Assembly: GCF_014076845.1 (NCBI RefSeq) | Contig: NZ_JACGUT010000082.1 | Coordinates: 124,001 to 188,000 of the forward strand | Length of the DNA: 64,000 nucleotides | Direction of reading: 5' to 3' | Origin: Colwellia sp. MB3u-41 | GTDB lineage: Bacteria; Pseudomonadota; Gammaproteobacteria; Enterobacterales; Alteromonadaceae | Shown here: piece after piece, positions 7,702-16,474 of the stretch | Layout of the letters: each line of letters begins with the position of its first letter | Position numbering within the stretch: the first letter of the stretch is position 1 | The notes under the pieces: model-generated | Database searches by the model: none | Told to the model about the DNA's origin: nothing | Seen by the model: only the letters and a program-made list of their open reading frames with translations | Position numbers and translations under genes: made by a program

Positions 7702-9945
7702 CTATAACGAGCTATATTTTTCACGTAAGCGCTGACGTATCAGCTCAGCAAACGTGTTAAAAATAAAGGTGAAAACAAATAAAACAAAAGCGGCTAGAAA
7801 GAGAATTCGATAATGCGAACTACCGACTTCAGACTCTGGCATTTCAACAGCGATATTGGCCGCTAACGTACGCATGCCTTGGAAGATACTCCAATCTAAG
7901 ATTGGGGTATTACCTGTTGCCATAAGAACGATCATAGTTTCGCCTACAGCCCGACCTAACCCCATCATTACCGCAGAAAATATGCCTGGGCTAGCAGTTA
8001 ACAAAACCACTTTTGCAAGCGTTTGCCACTGCGTTGCACCAAGCGCTAAAGAGCCACTGGTTAAGTGTTTTGGTACACTAAAGATTGCATCTTCTGCCAT
8101 AGAGAAAATGGTCGGTATTACAGCAAACCCCATCGCTAAACCAACCACTAATGAATTGCGTTGGTCAAAGTCTATATCTAGGTCGTTAGTGATAAATTGT
8201 CGAACATCACCACCAAAAAACAAAGTTTCAAAGAAGGGTGATAACAAAAAGGCACTGCCCCCCGCAATCAATAACACCGGAACAAGTATGATCGGTGCCC
8301 ATGTTTCAGGAATAGTGTTTTTCATTTCTTTGGGCAGCTTATGCCAAGCAAATGCGGTAACAAATACCGAAAGTGGCAACATAATTAATAACATTGCTAT
8401 TGCAGGTAAATAATTTTCTATTATCGGTGCTAACCATAAACCTGCTAAGAACCCTAAAATAACAGTAGGCAATGCTTCCATTAACTCAATAGTAGGCTTA
8501 ACTTTTCGGCGCATGCCTGGGGTCATAAAGTACGCGGTATAAATAGCAGCACTTAACGCGATAGGTACAGCAAATAACATCGCGTACATGGCTGCTTTCA
8601 TCGTACCAAATGAAATAGGTACTAAAGAAAATTTCCCTTCAAAATCATCTGAACCAGACGTTGATTGCCAAATATATTCAGGCTCAGGGTAACCCTCATA
8701 CCACACTTCTTCCCACAACGCGCTCCATGTTACTTCAGGGTGCTCATTTTCAACGCTGAATATTTTTAACTGCTTATTATCAATAATCACTAGGCCATCA
8801 GCACGAGGTGAAATAGCAAATACTGCTGGCTCACTTGTTGTTAATTGGCCACGCCATAAATCTGCTTCACTGGTGGTGTAAAAAACACCCATATTTCCAG
8901 ATGGCGTTAGGGTGTAAAAGCTTTTACGAAATTGTTCGGTATGAATTTGCGTAATAGCTTCAGTTTCACTAACATCAAAAGTACGAACATTTTTAAATTG
9001 ACGACCATTGTCAGTAGCCACTTCAAACCACTGCGACACTTTACCGGCACTGCTACCCAATAAAATTGAGCTACTACCTGAAAGTAATGCCATAGAAGTA
9101 ATATGATGAGGTTTAGTGCTCGTTTGCTCTAATGATGGAATAATGGTGGCTTTAAGTTCGACATCATCTTCATCTGTGAGATCAAAAACAAAAATTTGAT
9201 CATCACTGCGAACAAAAGCTAACCCCATATCTGGTGTAACTAGAATGTCGTTAACGTGATCAACTGGAAAATCAATTTCTTGATAAACTGCCTCAAACGC
9301 GCTGTCGTAAGTAAAGTCATCTTCGGCGATTAAACTTGTTTTAATTAAACGCTGGTCTTGCGTAAAAGCAACAAAAACTGCTTTTTCATCGTTCATACTA
9401 AAGGCAAGTTGGGTAAAGTTTTCGCCATTTTCATCAACAGGTATTGAATTTTCACCCAATGGATAAGCTACACTTGGAATAATCTCACGTGTGCCAGAAT
9501 CAAAATTTGAAAAGAATTTAGCTGCAACAAGTTGTACGCTACCTTCACTATCAATTAATAATTTATTTTCTCTGCCTGCATGAACAACTTTAGTGAGGGT
9601 CCTATTATCACTCAATAACTTTTCATTGAGTACTAACGTCCCTTTGTCATGAGCAGCACTTTTAACTAATTGATAAAAATTAATATCACCTTGTTGGGTA
9701 ATTTGAAAAGCAACTTCTTTGAGTTCATCAACACCTGTTGATAACGTGGGTGCTGCCGTACTTATTTCAAATTGACTAACAGGTTCTATTGTTGCCGACT
9801 CAAAAATAGGTTTTATCACATAGAGTAAATATAAAAAGATGAGCACCAGTGTAAATAAAACACTTATGCCACCTACTGTTATTAACCATTGTGCTAATGT
9901 ATTTTTCAACTGACGTGGGCCAGTCGATTTTAATGCAATTGCCAC
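7702..9945 (-). CDS. pstC: Phosphate ABC transporter permease PstC (long form)
   Basis: Partner permease of PstA. The start is GTG at 9945 with AAGGTG seven bases upstream. The 747 residues hold one N-terminal membrane segment (about 17-42) and an extracytoplasmic domain of about 400 residues with WD/propeller-like spacing (for example LLGSSAGKVSQW and FAISPRADGLVI). The C-terminal permease has six membrane segments and the loop GLGRAVGETMIVLM near residue 680. E. coli PstC is about 320 residues, so the propeller-like region is a large lineage-specific addition. First gene of pstC-A-B-phoU, with a Pho box 42-74 bases upstream. No pstS is in the window. Confidence 0.94.
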   Translation of the reverse strand: MAIALKSTGPRQLKNTLAQWLITVGGISVLFTLVLIFLYLLYVIKPIFESATIEPVSQFEISTAAPTLSTGVDELKEVAFQITQQGDINFYQLVKSAAHDKGTLVLNEKLLSDNRTLTKVVHAGRENKLLIDSEGSVQLVAAKFFSNFDSGTREIIPSVAYPLGENSIPVDENGENFTQLAFSMNDEKAVFVAFTQDQRLIKTSLIAEDDFTYDSAFEAVYQEIDFPVDHVNDILVTPDMGLAFVRSDDQIFVFDLTDEDDVELKATIIPSLEQTSTKPHHITSMALLSGSSSILLGSSAGKVSQWFEVATDNGRQFKNVRTFDVSETEAITQIHTEQFRKSFYTLTPSGNMGVFYTTSEADLWRGQLTTSEPAVFAISPRADGLVIIDNKQLKIFSVENEHPEVTWSALWEEVWYEGYPEPEYIWQSTSGSDDFEGKFSLVPISFGTMKAAMYAMLFAVPIALSAAIYTAYFMTPGMRRKVKPTIELMEALPTVILGFLAGLWLAPIIENYLPAIAMLLIMLPLSVFVTAFAWHKLPKEMKNTIPETWAPIILVPVLLIAGGSAFLLSPFFETLFFGGDVRQFITNDLDIDFDQRNSLVVGLAMGFAVIPTIFSMAEDAIFSVPKHLTSGSLALGATQWQTLAKVVLLTASPGIFSAVMMGLGRAVGETMIVLMATGNTPILDWSIFQGMRTLAANIAVEMPESEVGSSHYRILFLAAFVLFVFTFIFNTFAELIRQRLREKYSSL

Positions 9946-9985
9946 TTAAAACACCTTCAATTATGGAAACTTTAGTACGATTCCA

Positions 9986-10019
9986 ATTATAAGACAGTTG
10001 TATGACATTTTTGTTACAG
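9986..10019 (-). promoter_or_regulatory. Pho box (three 11-bp units) with overlapping -10 for pstC
   Basis: Read on the minus strand, three units follow each other without a gap: CTGTAACAAAA (10019-10009), ATGTCATACAA (10008-9998) and CTGTCTTATAA (9997-9987). Each has the CTGTCAT-like 7-mer plus an A-rich 4-mer of a PhoB site. A TATAAT at 9991-9986 gives the -10, and no good -35 is present, as expected for PhoB-dependent promoters. It lies 42 bases before the pstC start. Confidence 0.85.
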
Positions 10020-10139
10020 CCAACGATTACTTTATACATAAATGATAAAACCTGATGTTTTAATCAAACGGTGATTGTTAACTAAGAAAATTTTGTTTAT
10101 CTTGATGATGAGATAAAAATAAAATATGAGGATGAAATA

Positions 10140-10571
10140 ATGAGCTTAAGCAAAGTCATGTCGAAAAACTTAATTACACTCGAAATTGATGACGATTTAA
10201 GTAAAGCCAAAGCAATATTTGACCAACATAACATTCACCATATCTTAATACTCTGCGATAAGCAGCTGGTTGGAGTAGTGACTGATAGAGATTTATACAA
10301 GCATTTAAGTCCAACCATTGGTACTAAAAACGAGACACCTCGTGACCATTCAATGTTACAAAAAAAACTGCACTTAATCATGAACCGAAACTTGATAACG
10401 GCCGAAAAAGAGACGAGTTTGAATGACGCGGTATTACTATTTTATGACAATCATATTTCATGTTTGCCTATTGTAGATAATAGCATGCAGCCTATTGGAA
10501 TTGTTAGCTGGCGAGATATTTTAAAAGTTCTTGCTCTGCAGTACAGACTTAAGTTAGCGACGATTAAATAA
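10140..10571 (+). CDS. CBS-domain pair protein
   Basis: Small soluble protein of 143 residues made of two CBS motifs forming one Bateman module. The first covers about residues 6-60 (VMSKNLITLEIDDDLSKA ... VGVVTDRDLYKHL), the second about 78-135 (IMNRNLITAEKETSLNDA ... PIGIVSWRDILKVLA). CBS pairs bind adenine nucleotides and act as energy or ligand sensors; nothing here fixes the ligand. It is divergent from pstC across a 194-base gap that contains the Pho box, so phosphate-linked expression is possible but not shown. The start ATG follows AGGATG. Confidence 0.85.
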   Translation: MSLSKVMSKNLITLEIDDDLSKAKAIFDQHNIHHILILCDKQLVGVVTDRDLYKHLSPTIGTKNETPRDHSMLQKKLHLIMNRNLITAEKETSLNDAVLLFYDNHISCLPIVDNSMQPIGIVSWRDILKVLALQYRLKLATIK

Positions 10572-10642
10572 TTGCGGTGATAAATATCAGGGTTGCTTAT
10601 CTTCGTGATTTATTGTGAACACGCTTTAACCAAGGAATAATA

Positions 10643-11122
10643 ATGTATTTTACGCTCACTCCCTCTCCTTATGGCGATATAGCTTTAACCGCTAATGAAC
10701 AAGGCTTAACCGCACTAGCTTTTCAAGAAGGCGCACTGCCCTTGATCATTGATGACAATTACACCGAAAGCCCCAGCCACTTCATTGAGGTATGCCAACA
10801 ACTTAAAGAGTATTTTTTAGGTAAACGAACCACTTTTAATGTGCCTCTTGCGCCACAAGGCACACCTTTTCAACAAAAAGTATGGCAAGCATTACTAAAG
10901 ATTAAGCAAGGTGATACAAAAAGTTACTTATGGATAGCAAAAAGAATTAATAATGAAAAAGCTGTAAGAGCAGTAGGAGCAGCAAATGGCAGAAATCCTA
11001 TCGCGTTAATTATACCTTGTCATCGCGTTATTGGTGCCAACGGAAAGTTAACTGGTTATGCAGGTGGTTTAGCCTTAAAAGCAAAATTGCTGATGCATGA
11101 AAAAGCACAGTTTAGTGTTTAA
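10643..11122 (+). CDS. ogt: Methylated-DNA--protein-cysteine methyltransferase
   Basis: Suicide DNA-repair enzyme that moves the alkyl group from O6-alkylguanine or O4-alkylthymine to its own cysteine. The active site IPCHRVIG puts the acceptor at Cys126. The helix-turn-helix region GTPFQQKVWQALLKI (about 73-87) and the arginine finger in AVRAVGAANG are present. Length 159 residues, as expected for the Ogt/MGMT core without an Ada N-terminal domain. The start has AAGGAATAAT upstream. It stands alone between a CBS gene and a repeat element. Confidence 0.95.
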   Translation: MYFTLTPSPYGDIALTANEQGLTALAFQEGALPLIIDDNYTESPSHFIEVCQQLKEYFLGKRTTFNVPLAPQGTPFQQKVWQALLKIKQGDTKSYLWIAKRINNEKAVRAVGAANGRNPIALIIPCHRVIGANGKLTGYAGGLALKAKLLMHEKAQFSV

Positions 11123-11227
11123 CTCAAGCCGTGAATAATTGAAAAACAGCCTGTTTAACGTTAACTCAAGTCAACGCTATAAAATAAAAATAAACTTTAG
11201 CAAAATTGAATTTGACTGATAAGATGC

Positions 11228-11362
11228 TTATACCAATTTCATAACGTAGATGAGCTATTTTATACTGGCGATATAGTGGAAAATACAAGGCATAAATATA
11301 GTAAGTTGTTATTCTACTTATGCATTTTATAACGCCGTAGTTGGCGATTTTAACCGGTATAA
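11228..11362. repeat. MITE-like element
   Basis: 135-bp non-coding stretch with terminal inverted repeats TTATACC (11228-11234) and GGTATAA (11356-11362). Internal partly complementary segments include GGCGATATAG / TTGGCGAT and GCATAAATA / TTATGCATT. No ORF. The layout is that of the short interspersed elements common in Colwellia and relatives; copy number cannot be judged here. Confidence 0.5.
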
Positions 11363-11417
11363 ATGATCACATAATGAGTGAGATTTGGTATTAATATTTC
11401 TAGAGAATTAATAAGTC

Positions 11418-11765
11418 ATGAGTATAGATATTGTATTTTTTTTTGCCATAGCCGTTATATTGTGGATGGCGTGGTTATTAGTTAAAGCAAAACGCTTTAC
11501 TAAATTCAAGCAACGAATTGAAGAAGAACTAAAACCGAAAGTCATCGCTAATATATTAGCTGAATTAGAAGAAAATAGAAGTGAGGTATTTCCAAATAAC
11601 GAGGCTCATCAACACGCGACTATTTATTATTGGTCACAGTATAAAGCACGTATTTTACAAGCCGCTTTACAGCGAGAGATTATTAGCACGCAATGGTTAA
11701 AAGATACTGGTAACTTGCGTAATAGCCAGCATCTTTTCCACGTTGAACAAGAATACTTAAATTAG
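11418..11765 (+). CDS. Small membrane-anchored protein of unknown function
   Basis: 115 residues. An N-terminal hydrophobic helix at residues 4-22 (IVFFFAIAVILWMAWLLV) is followed by a basic patch (KAKRFTKFKQR) and a charged, helical, soluble tail. By the positive-inside rule the tail should face the cytoplasm. I do not recognise the family. It is convergent with trmB (14-base gap). Codon usage looks like its neighbours, which supports a real gene. Start ATG at 11418 has no clear Shine-Dalgarno. Confidence 0.6.
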   Translation: MSIDIVFFFAIAVILWMAWLLVKAKRFTKFKQRIEEELKPKVIANILAELEENRSEVFPNNEAHQHATIYYWSQYKARILQAALQREIISTQWLKDTGNLRNSQHLFHVEQEYLN

Positions 11766-11779
11766 TTGTTCGCTTTAGG

Positions 11780-12514
11780 TTAATCTTGGCGTTTAAATTG
11801 AATATCCCAAACGCCATGGCCTAAATTATTACCGCGGTTCTCAAATTTTGTTAATGGGCGAGAATCTGGGCGCGGTACAAAATCACCATCGGTTGCTAAA
11901 TTTTTATAGCCCGGCGCTGAATTCATATCTTCGATCATACATTCCGCGTAATTTTCCCAGTCAGTAGCCATGTGAAAAACGCCACCTACGTTAAGCTTTT
12001 GGCGGATAGTTTCTACAAACTCTAAAGAAACAATCCGACGTTTGTGGTGCTTCTTTTTATGCCACGGGTCAGGGAAAAATAATTGCACCGTCGTTAGCGA
12101 ACTATTAGGAATACAATCAGCGAGCACTTCTATCGCGTCGTGTTCAAAAACCTTTAAATTATCAACGCCTTCTTCTTTTGCTAATGAAATACAAGCGCCA
12201 ACCCCTGGGCGATGCACTTCAACACCAACAAAGTTTAGCTCTGGGGCATTTTTTGCCATTTCAACTAAAGATTTCCCCATACCAAAACCGATTTCTAAAA
12301 TAACAGGGTTACTGTTATTAAATAGCTGAGCAAAATCAATCATTGCGTCTGAATGGTTCAAGCCCATGGTTGCCCAAAACTGCTCTAAAGCACTCGCTTG
12401 TCCTTTTGTTAAGCGCCCTTCGCGCTTAACAAAACTACGCACTTTACGAATATATTTGCCTTCTTTCTCGGCTTGTTCAACGGTCTTGTGGCTGTTTTCT
12501 GTTTTATCTGTCAT
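11780..12514 (-). CDS. trmB: tRNA (guanine-N7-)-methyltransferase
   Basis: SAM-dependent enzyme forming m7G46 in the variable loop of tRNAs. The SAM-binding glycine motif [16 protein letters not shown] is near residue 70, and the family motifs [16 protein letters not shown] and TDWENYAE follow. I start at the ATG at 12514 with GAAGAA upstream; the frame extends to a TTG at 12526. About 244 residues, the usual size. Same strand as yggL and divergent from mutY, the conserved gammaproteobacterial order. Confidence 0.96.
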   Translation of the reverse strand: MTDKTENSHKTVEQAEKEGKYIRKVRSFVKREGRLTKGQASALEQFWATMGLNHSDAMIDFAQLFNNSNPVILEIGFGMGKSLVEMAKNAPELNFVGVEVHRPGVGACISLAKEEGVDNLKVFEHDAIEVLADCIPNSSLTTVQLFFPDPWHKKKHHKRRIVSLEFVETIRQKLNVGGVFHMATDWENYAECMIEDMNSAPGYKNLATDGDFVPRPDSRPLTKFENRGNNLGHGVWDIQFKRQD

Positions 12515-12673
12515 ACATTTCTTCAATATAATCCAAGTTTAATTCTAAATAAATGCGCTTTAAACAAAGCTGTGAAAAATTTCAGAGCCTGCGCTTATAC
12601 TGCATAAACAATAGCACTGAAACACACAAAAAATGCTAATAGTGCCAAACAAAGCTCATTTATAAAAATAAAA

Positions 12674-13012
12674 TTATTCAGCCCACCAAACATCGTAAAG
12701 CTCGCTAACAGCAACGGCTGTAGCGCCATTTTTATTTAACCATGACTCAACAGTAGTGCGGTGTTCATCGGTACATTTACCAATATTTTGAGTACACACG
12801 ATACCATGCCATAACACGTCGCCTTCGCCACCAAAACCTAAGCCATTAGGTTGAATAACTTCATTGAAAAAGTTATTTAAAAAGGTATCAACGGTATCAT
12901 TATCAGTGCCGTCAGCTAATTTAAAAGCAACATCAAAACCTAATTCTTGATATTCATCAACACGTAATTTTTTACGTAAACGGCGGTTACGGTTTTTAGC
13001 ATTTAATTTCAT
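12674..13012 (-). CDS. yggL: YggL family protein (DUF469)
   Basis: 112-residue protein of the DUF469 family. Visible family signs are the basic N-terminus NRRLRKKLRVDEYQELGF, the acidic centre FNEVIQPNGLGFGG, and VAVSELYDVWW at the end. E. coli YggL is reported to associate with the 50S ribosomal subunit; that role is carried over from the family. It is upstream of trmB on the same strand and divergent from mutY, as in E. coli. Confidence 0.92.
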   Translation of the reverse strand: MKLNAKNRNRRLRKKLRVDEYQELGFDVAFKLADGTDNDTVDTFLNNFFNEVIQPNGLGFGGEGDVLWHGIVCTQNIGKCTDEHRTTVESWLNKNGATAVAVSELYDVWWAE

Positions 13013-13153
13013 TTTAATTCCTTAAGACTTGGGGAGTACATTTTGAGTAATAATCTCGATATTTATATGGACGAGAGCATAATGGCATTATAAATTTTTG
13101 CAATAAAAAATGCACATTTATTCGTGTCCACTTTTTAGGTAAACTAAGCGCCT

Positions 13154-14227
13154 ATGACAAATAAAACTCAAATATCATCAAAATCAGCGCAGTATTTTGC
13201 CACGCAAACACTCGACTGGTACCAAGCCCAAGGTCGAAAACATTTACCTTGGCAGCAAAATAAAACCCCATACCGCGTATGGATCTCAGAAATAATGTTG
13301 CAACAAACCCAAGTAGCAACCGTTATTCCTTACTATCAACGTTTCATGGACAGTTTCCCAACCATTGAAGATTTGGCCAAAGCAGATGAAGACAACGTGT
13401 TACATCACTGGACAGGTTTAGGCTATTACGCTCGAGCACGTAACTTACACAAAACAGCAAAAATCATTCATCAACAATTCCAAGGGAATTTCCCCGAAAA
13501 CATTGAGCAAGTAATTGCCCTACCCGGCATTGGCCGCTCAACCGCTGGTGCTATTTTAAGTTTGGCACTCAACAAACATCACGCCATTCTAGACGGTAAT
13601 GTAAAACGTGTGTTAGCACGTTGCTATATGGTTGAAGGCCATAATGGCCAAAGTAAGTATGAGAAAGCCTTGTGGCCTATTGCTGAAGCACTAACCCCCA
13701 AAGAAGGTGTTGCGCAGTTTAACCAAGCGATGATGGACTTAGGCTCACTGATTTGTACGCGCAGTAAACCTAAATGTGAACTTTGCCCATTAAATGAAAG
13801 TTGTTTAGCTTTTTCGTTGGGCGAACAAAGTAGCTATCCACAAAAGAAACCAAAGAAAACCATTCCTGAAAAACAAACGATCATGGTAATACCCCGTATT
13901 AACCATCAAGTTTTATTAGAAAAACGTCCACCGAGTGGAATATGGGGCGGCTTATGGTGCTTTTTAGAAGTTCAGCACGAAGATGAGATTGCCATTTTAT
14001 TAGCAAAACTTCACCTGAAACAAACTTCAGTGCAATCGTTAACAAAGTTTCGTCATACCTTTAGCCATTTTCATTTAGATATTGAGCCAATAGTGATTGA
14101 CTGTGAACAGTTATCTATAAAAGAAATCAACGAAAACAGCCAACAACAGTGGTACAATTTAGCCACAACAGCATCGGTTGGCTTAGCAGCATCAACACAA
14201 AAACTGATCACTTTATTAAAGCCATGA
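13154..14227 (+). CDS. mutY: Adenine DNA glycosylase MutY
   Basis: Removes adenine mispaired with 8-oxoguanine or guanine. Features in order: catalytic Glu in EIMLQQTQV (about residue 47), helix-hairpin-helix [12 protein letters not shown] (about 121-132), catalytic Asp in [11 protein letters not shown], the four [4Fe-4S] cysteines in the spacing C-6-C-2-C-5-C ([17 protein letters not shown]), and a C-terminal NUDIX-like domain that reads 8-oxoG ([21 protein letters not shown]). 357 residues is normal. It is followed 55 bases later by yggX, the conserved partner. Confidence 0.97.
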   Translation: MTNKTQISSKSAQYFATQTLDWYQAQGRKHLPWQQNKTPYRVWISEIMLQQTQVATVIPYYQRFMDSFPTIEDLAKADEDNVLHHWTGLGYYARARNLHKTAKIIHQQFQGNFPENIEQVIALPGIGRSTAGAILSLALNKHHAILDGNVKRVLARCYMVEGHNGQSKYEKALWPIAEALTPKEGVAQFNQAMMDLGSLICTRSKPKCELCPLNESCLAFSLGEQSSYPQKKPKKTIPEKQTIMVIPRINHQVLLEKRPPSGIWGGLWCFLEVQHEDEIAILLAKLHLKQTSVQSLTKFRHTFSHFHLDIEPIVIDCEQLSIKEINENSQQQWYNLATTASVGLAASTQKLITLLKP

Positions 14228-14282
14228 TGTTTTCGAGTAGTATTTGTCGAAAATTTATAACCAAGAACAAGAGAAATAATTT

Positions 14283-14555
14283 ATGAGCCGTATAGTATTT
14301 TGTCAAAACTTAAAAAAAGACGCTGAAGGATTAGGATTTCAACTTTACCCAGGAGAAGTGGGTAAACGTATTTTTGATAACATTAGTCAAGAAGCATTTA
14401 AAAACTGGCAACAAAAACAAACCATGATTATTAATGAGAAAAAAATGAACATGATGGAGCCAAATGACCGTGCTTTTTTAGAAACAGCCATGATCGCTTA
14501 TCTTTTTGAAGGAAAAGAACCAGAAATTGAAGGCTACGTTCCACCTAAAAAGTAG
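14283..14555 (+). CDS. yggX: Probable Fe(2+)-trafficking protein YggX
   Basis: 90-residue protein that helps protect and supply Fe-S clusters under oxidative stress. It begins [17 protein letters not shown], with the conserved cysteine at position 7, and contains the family block [18 protein letters not shown] and [13 protein letters not shown] centre. It lies directly downstream of mutY (an Fe-S enzyme) on the same strand, the standard arrangement. Confidence 0.97.
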   Translation: MSRIVFCQNLKKDAEGLGFQLYPGEVGKRIFDNISQEAFKNWQQKQTMIINEKKMNMMEPNDRAFLETAMIAYLFEGKEPEIEGYVPPKK

Positions 14556-14667
14556 TGACGGAACAACTTTTTTTATTGAATATTTTGATTAAATAACGAT
14601 TTTACGCTGACTATTCCGACAATAAGCAGAAAAAACAAGCAAACAAACATTTATTTAAAAAAAAGGG

Positions 14668-14700
14668 TTGACGAACAAAACGAAAAACAGTTTAATACGC
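14668..14700 (+). promoter_or_regulatory. Sigma-70 promoter with GC discriminator for the tRNA pair
   Basis: TTGACG (14668-14673), 17-base spacer, TTTAAT (14691-14696), then a GC-rich stretch ACGCCCCGTC. A GC discriminator is typical of stringently controlled stable-RNA promoters. Confidence 0.8.
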
Positions 14701-14743
14701 CCCGTCTTCAAGGCAAAGCCGAAAAGACAGCAGATTAGACACT

Positions 14744-14819
14744 GCCTCGATAGCTCAGTCGGTAGAGCAGAGGATTGAAAATCCTCGTGTCCCTGGTTCG
14801 ATTCCGGGTCGAGGCACCA
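14744..14819 (+). tRNA. tRNA-Phe (GAA)
   Basis: 76-base cloverleaf with encoded CCA and anticodon GAA in the loop TTGAAAA. Acceptor stem GCCTCGA / TCGAGGC. Second copy of the tRNA-Phe at 1864-1939, in opposite orientation. It probably shares a transcript with the tRNA-Thr 107 bases downstream. Confidence 0.97.
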
Positions 14820-14926
14820 TCTATTCATACACTATTTGAATATTTGTTGCTTAGTTTTAAAAGAAACATTTATTCGGTGCCAAAGTATTATTCGTAACTA
14901 AATAATACTGCACACGTTCTTCGTGT

Positions 14927-15002
<76 letters not shown>

Positions 15003-15027
15003 TTTATTCTCTTCGGAGAAGAAACGA

Positions 15028-15057
15028 AACCTTAACAGCAATGTTAAGGTTTTTTTT
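15028..15057 (+). terminator. Intrinsic terminator after tRNA-Thr
   Basis: Perfect 10-base stem AACCTTAACA / TGTTAAGGTT with a GCAA loop, followed by a run of T. Closes the tRNA-Phe/tRNA-Thr transcript. Confidence 0.9.
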
Positions 15058-15336
15058 CGTCTGAAATTTAACAAACTATAGAGAATATCTCAGTAGTAAC
15101 GATTAGCACCTTTACCTCACCTACTCTGTACTTTGTGCGTTATTTACATCGTTTATACTAATAAGCTAATAGCCACGACACACATTACTATCCAATCCCC
15201 TGCTAAGACACTGCATTTCTCTTAGTCCAATTTTCAGTACTAAAAAACGAATATTGTGTAAATAATGCTATTCAACCCAGAACATTCATATATATGTTAA
15301 AGTTTTATTTTCTGTTTATTAACTAAAAAGTGATTA
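15058..15336. other. Non-coding upstream region of the AraC-type gene
   Basis: AT-rich stretch between the tRNA terminator and the regulator gene. I see no convincing ORF, RNA or clear promoter. Confidence 0.5.
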
Positions 15337-16395
15337 ATGTACCTATCATTTGCTGATATTTTTGACCTTTTCCTGAGATTTTTAGCTGTAGGTCAACTTT
15401 CTTTATTGTGCCATTACATATTATCAAAGAACCAAAACTTATCTTCTGCATTAGCGGTTTCAGTTAATATTTGTTTATGTGCTTATCTTTTGCTGACAGC
15501 CCCCATACCTGATCACTATTACGGCATATTAAGAGGCATACTTTTATTTTTCACCGAAGTTGCACCTTATTTACTTTGGTTGCTCGTTTTATTACATTTC
15601 AAAGATAATTTTCAACCAACGAAATGGTCCATTTGGATTAAAGTTAGCATTGGATTAATGTTACTTTGGTTTATATACTTTTTTGGTTACATCAAAGGAA
15701 GTGGCAGTTTTCATCAAGTTAACCATGTAATACAGCTCTTTTTTATCATCCATATTATTTATGTTGCCGTACAAGAGTTTCCAGATGATTTAGTTCAAGC
15801 GAGGCGAAATGCTAGGTTAGTCACGATAATTTGCACTTGTATATATTTAATATTGATATTGATATTGGAGTTAGGTAATGCGGCAATAAGAGACTCTTCT
15901 ATTTTTAGTCTCGTAAATGCAGGACTCATTTTAGTTTCAACTTCTTTTTTTAGTTGGCACTATTTTAATAATAGATTCACAGAAAAAACTAAAACCGCAT
16001 CAATTGAAGAAATAAAAGACAATGATAATTATCCCCCTTCTATCCCGCTAGTTTTTAAAAATGTTTATCAACAACTTAATCAATTAATGCAAGATGGCTT
16101 TTATACGGAAACTCAGTTATCAATTAAACAGTTGGCAAACAAACTTAAAATGCCAGAACATCAATTACGTGAATTAATTAATAAACATTTAGGCTTTAGA
16201 AATTTTTCAGACTTTCTAAGCAGCTACCGAATTCCCGCGGCATGTGTACAATTTGAAGATATAACGTTCATTCGCAAACCTATTTTGACAATAGCTTTAG
16301 AGTTGGGCTATGGGTCAATTGCCACCTTTAATCGTACATTCAAAGCGCAAAAAGGCATGACACCTAAAGAATATCGCAATAAATTTCAAAAATGA
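15337..16395 (+). CDS. AraC-family regulator with membrane-spanning N-terminus
   Basis: 352 residues. The N-terminal two thirds hold about six to seven hydrophobic segments between residues 8 and 215 (for example YGILRGILLFFTEVAPYLLW and IHIIYVAV). The C-terminal hundred residues form an AraC double helix-turn-helix: LSIKQLANKLKMPEHQLREL, then ILTIALELGYGSIATFNRTF and KGMTPKEYR. It is therefore probably a membrane-bound transcription factor reading a signal from the membrane. The serine hydrolase gene follows 80 bases downstream on the same strand, a likely target or partner. It lies inside the putative tRNA-Thr island. Confidence 0.88.
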   Translation: MYLSFADIFDLFLRFLAVGQLSLLCHYILSKNQNLSSALAVSVNICLCAYLLLTAPIPDHYYGILRGILLFFTEVAPYLLWLLVLLHFKDNFQPTKWSIWIKVSIGLMLLWFIYFFGYIKGSGSFHQVNHVIQLFFIIHIIYVAVQEFPDDLVQARRNARLVTIICTCIYLILILILELGNAAIRDSSIFSLVNAGLILVSTSFFSWHYFNNRFTEKTKTASIEEIKDNDNYPPSIPLVFKNVYQQLNQLMQDGFYTETQLSIKQLANKLKMPEHQLRELINKHLGFRNFSDFLSSYRIPAACVQFEDITFIRKPILTIALELGYGSIATFNRTFKAQKGMTPKEYRNKFQK

Positions 16396-16474
16396 TCAGT
16401 GTTTTTTAGTATTGATAAGTTTTAATGGGCCGAATTGTTTAGCATTTACATATCAACTTCAAAGAGTAATTTAC

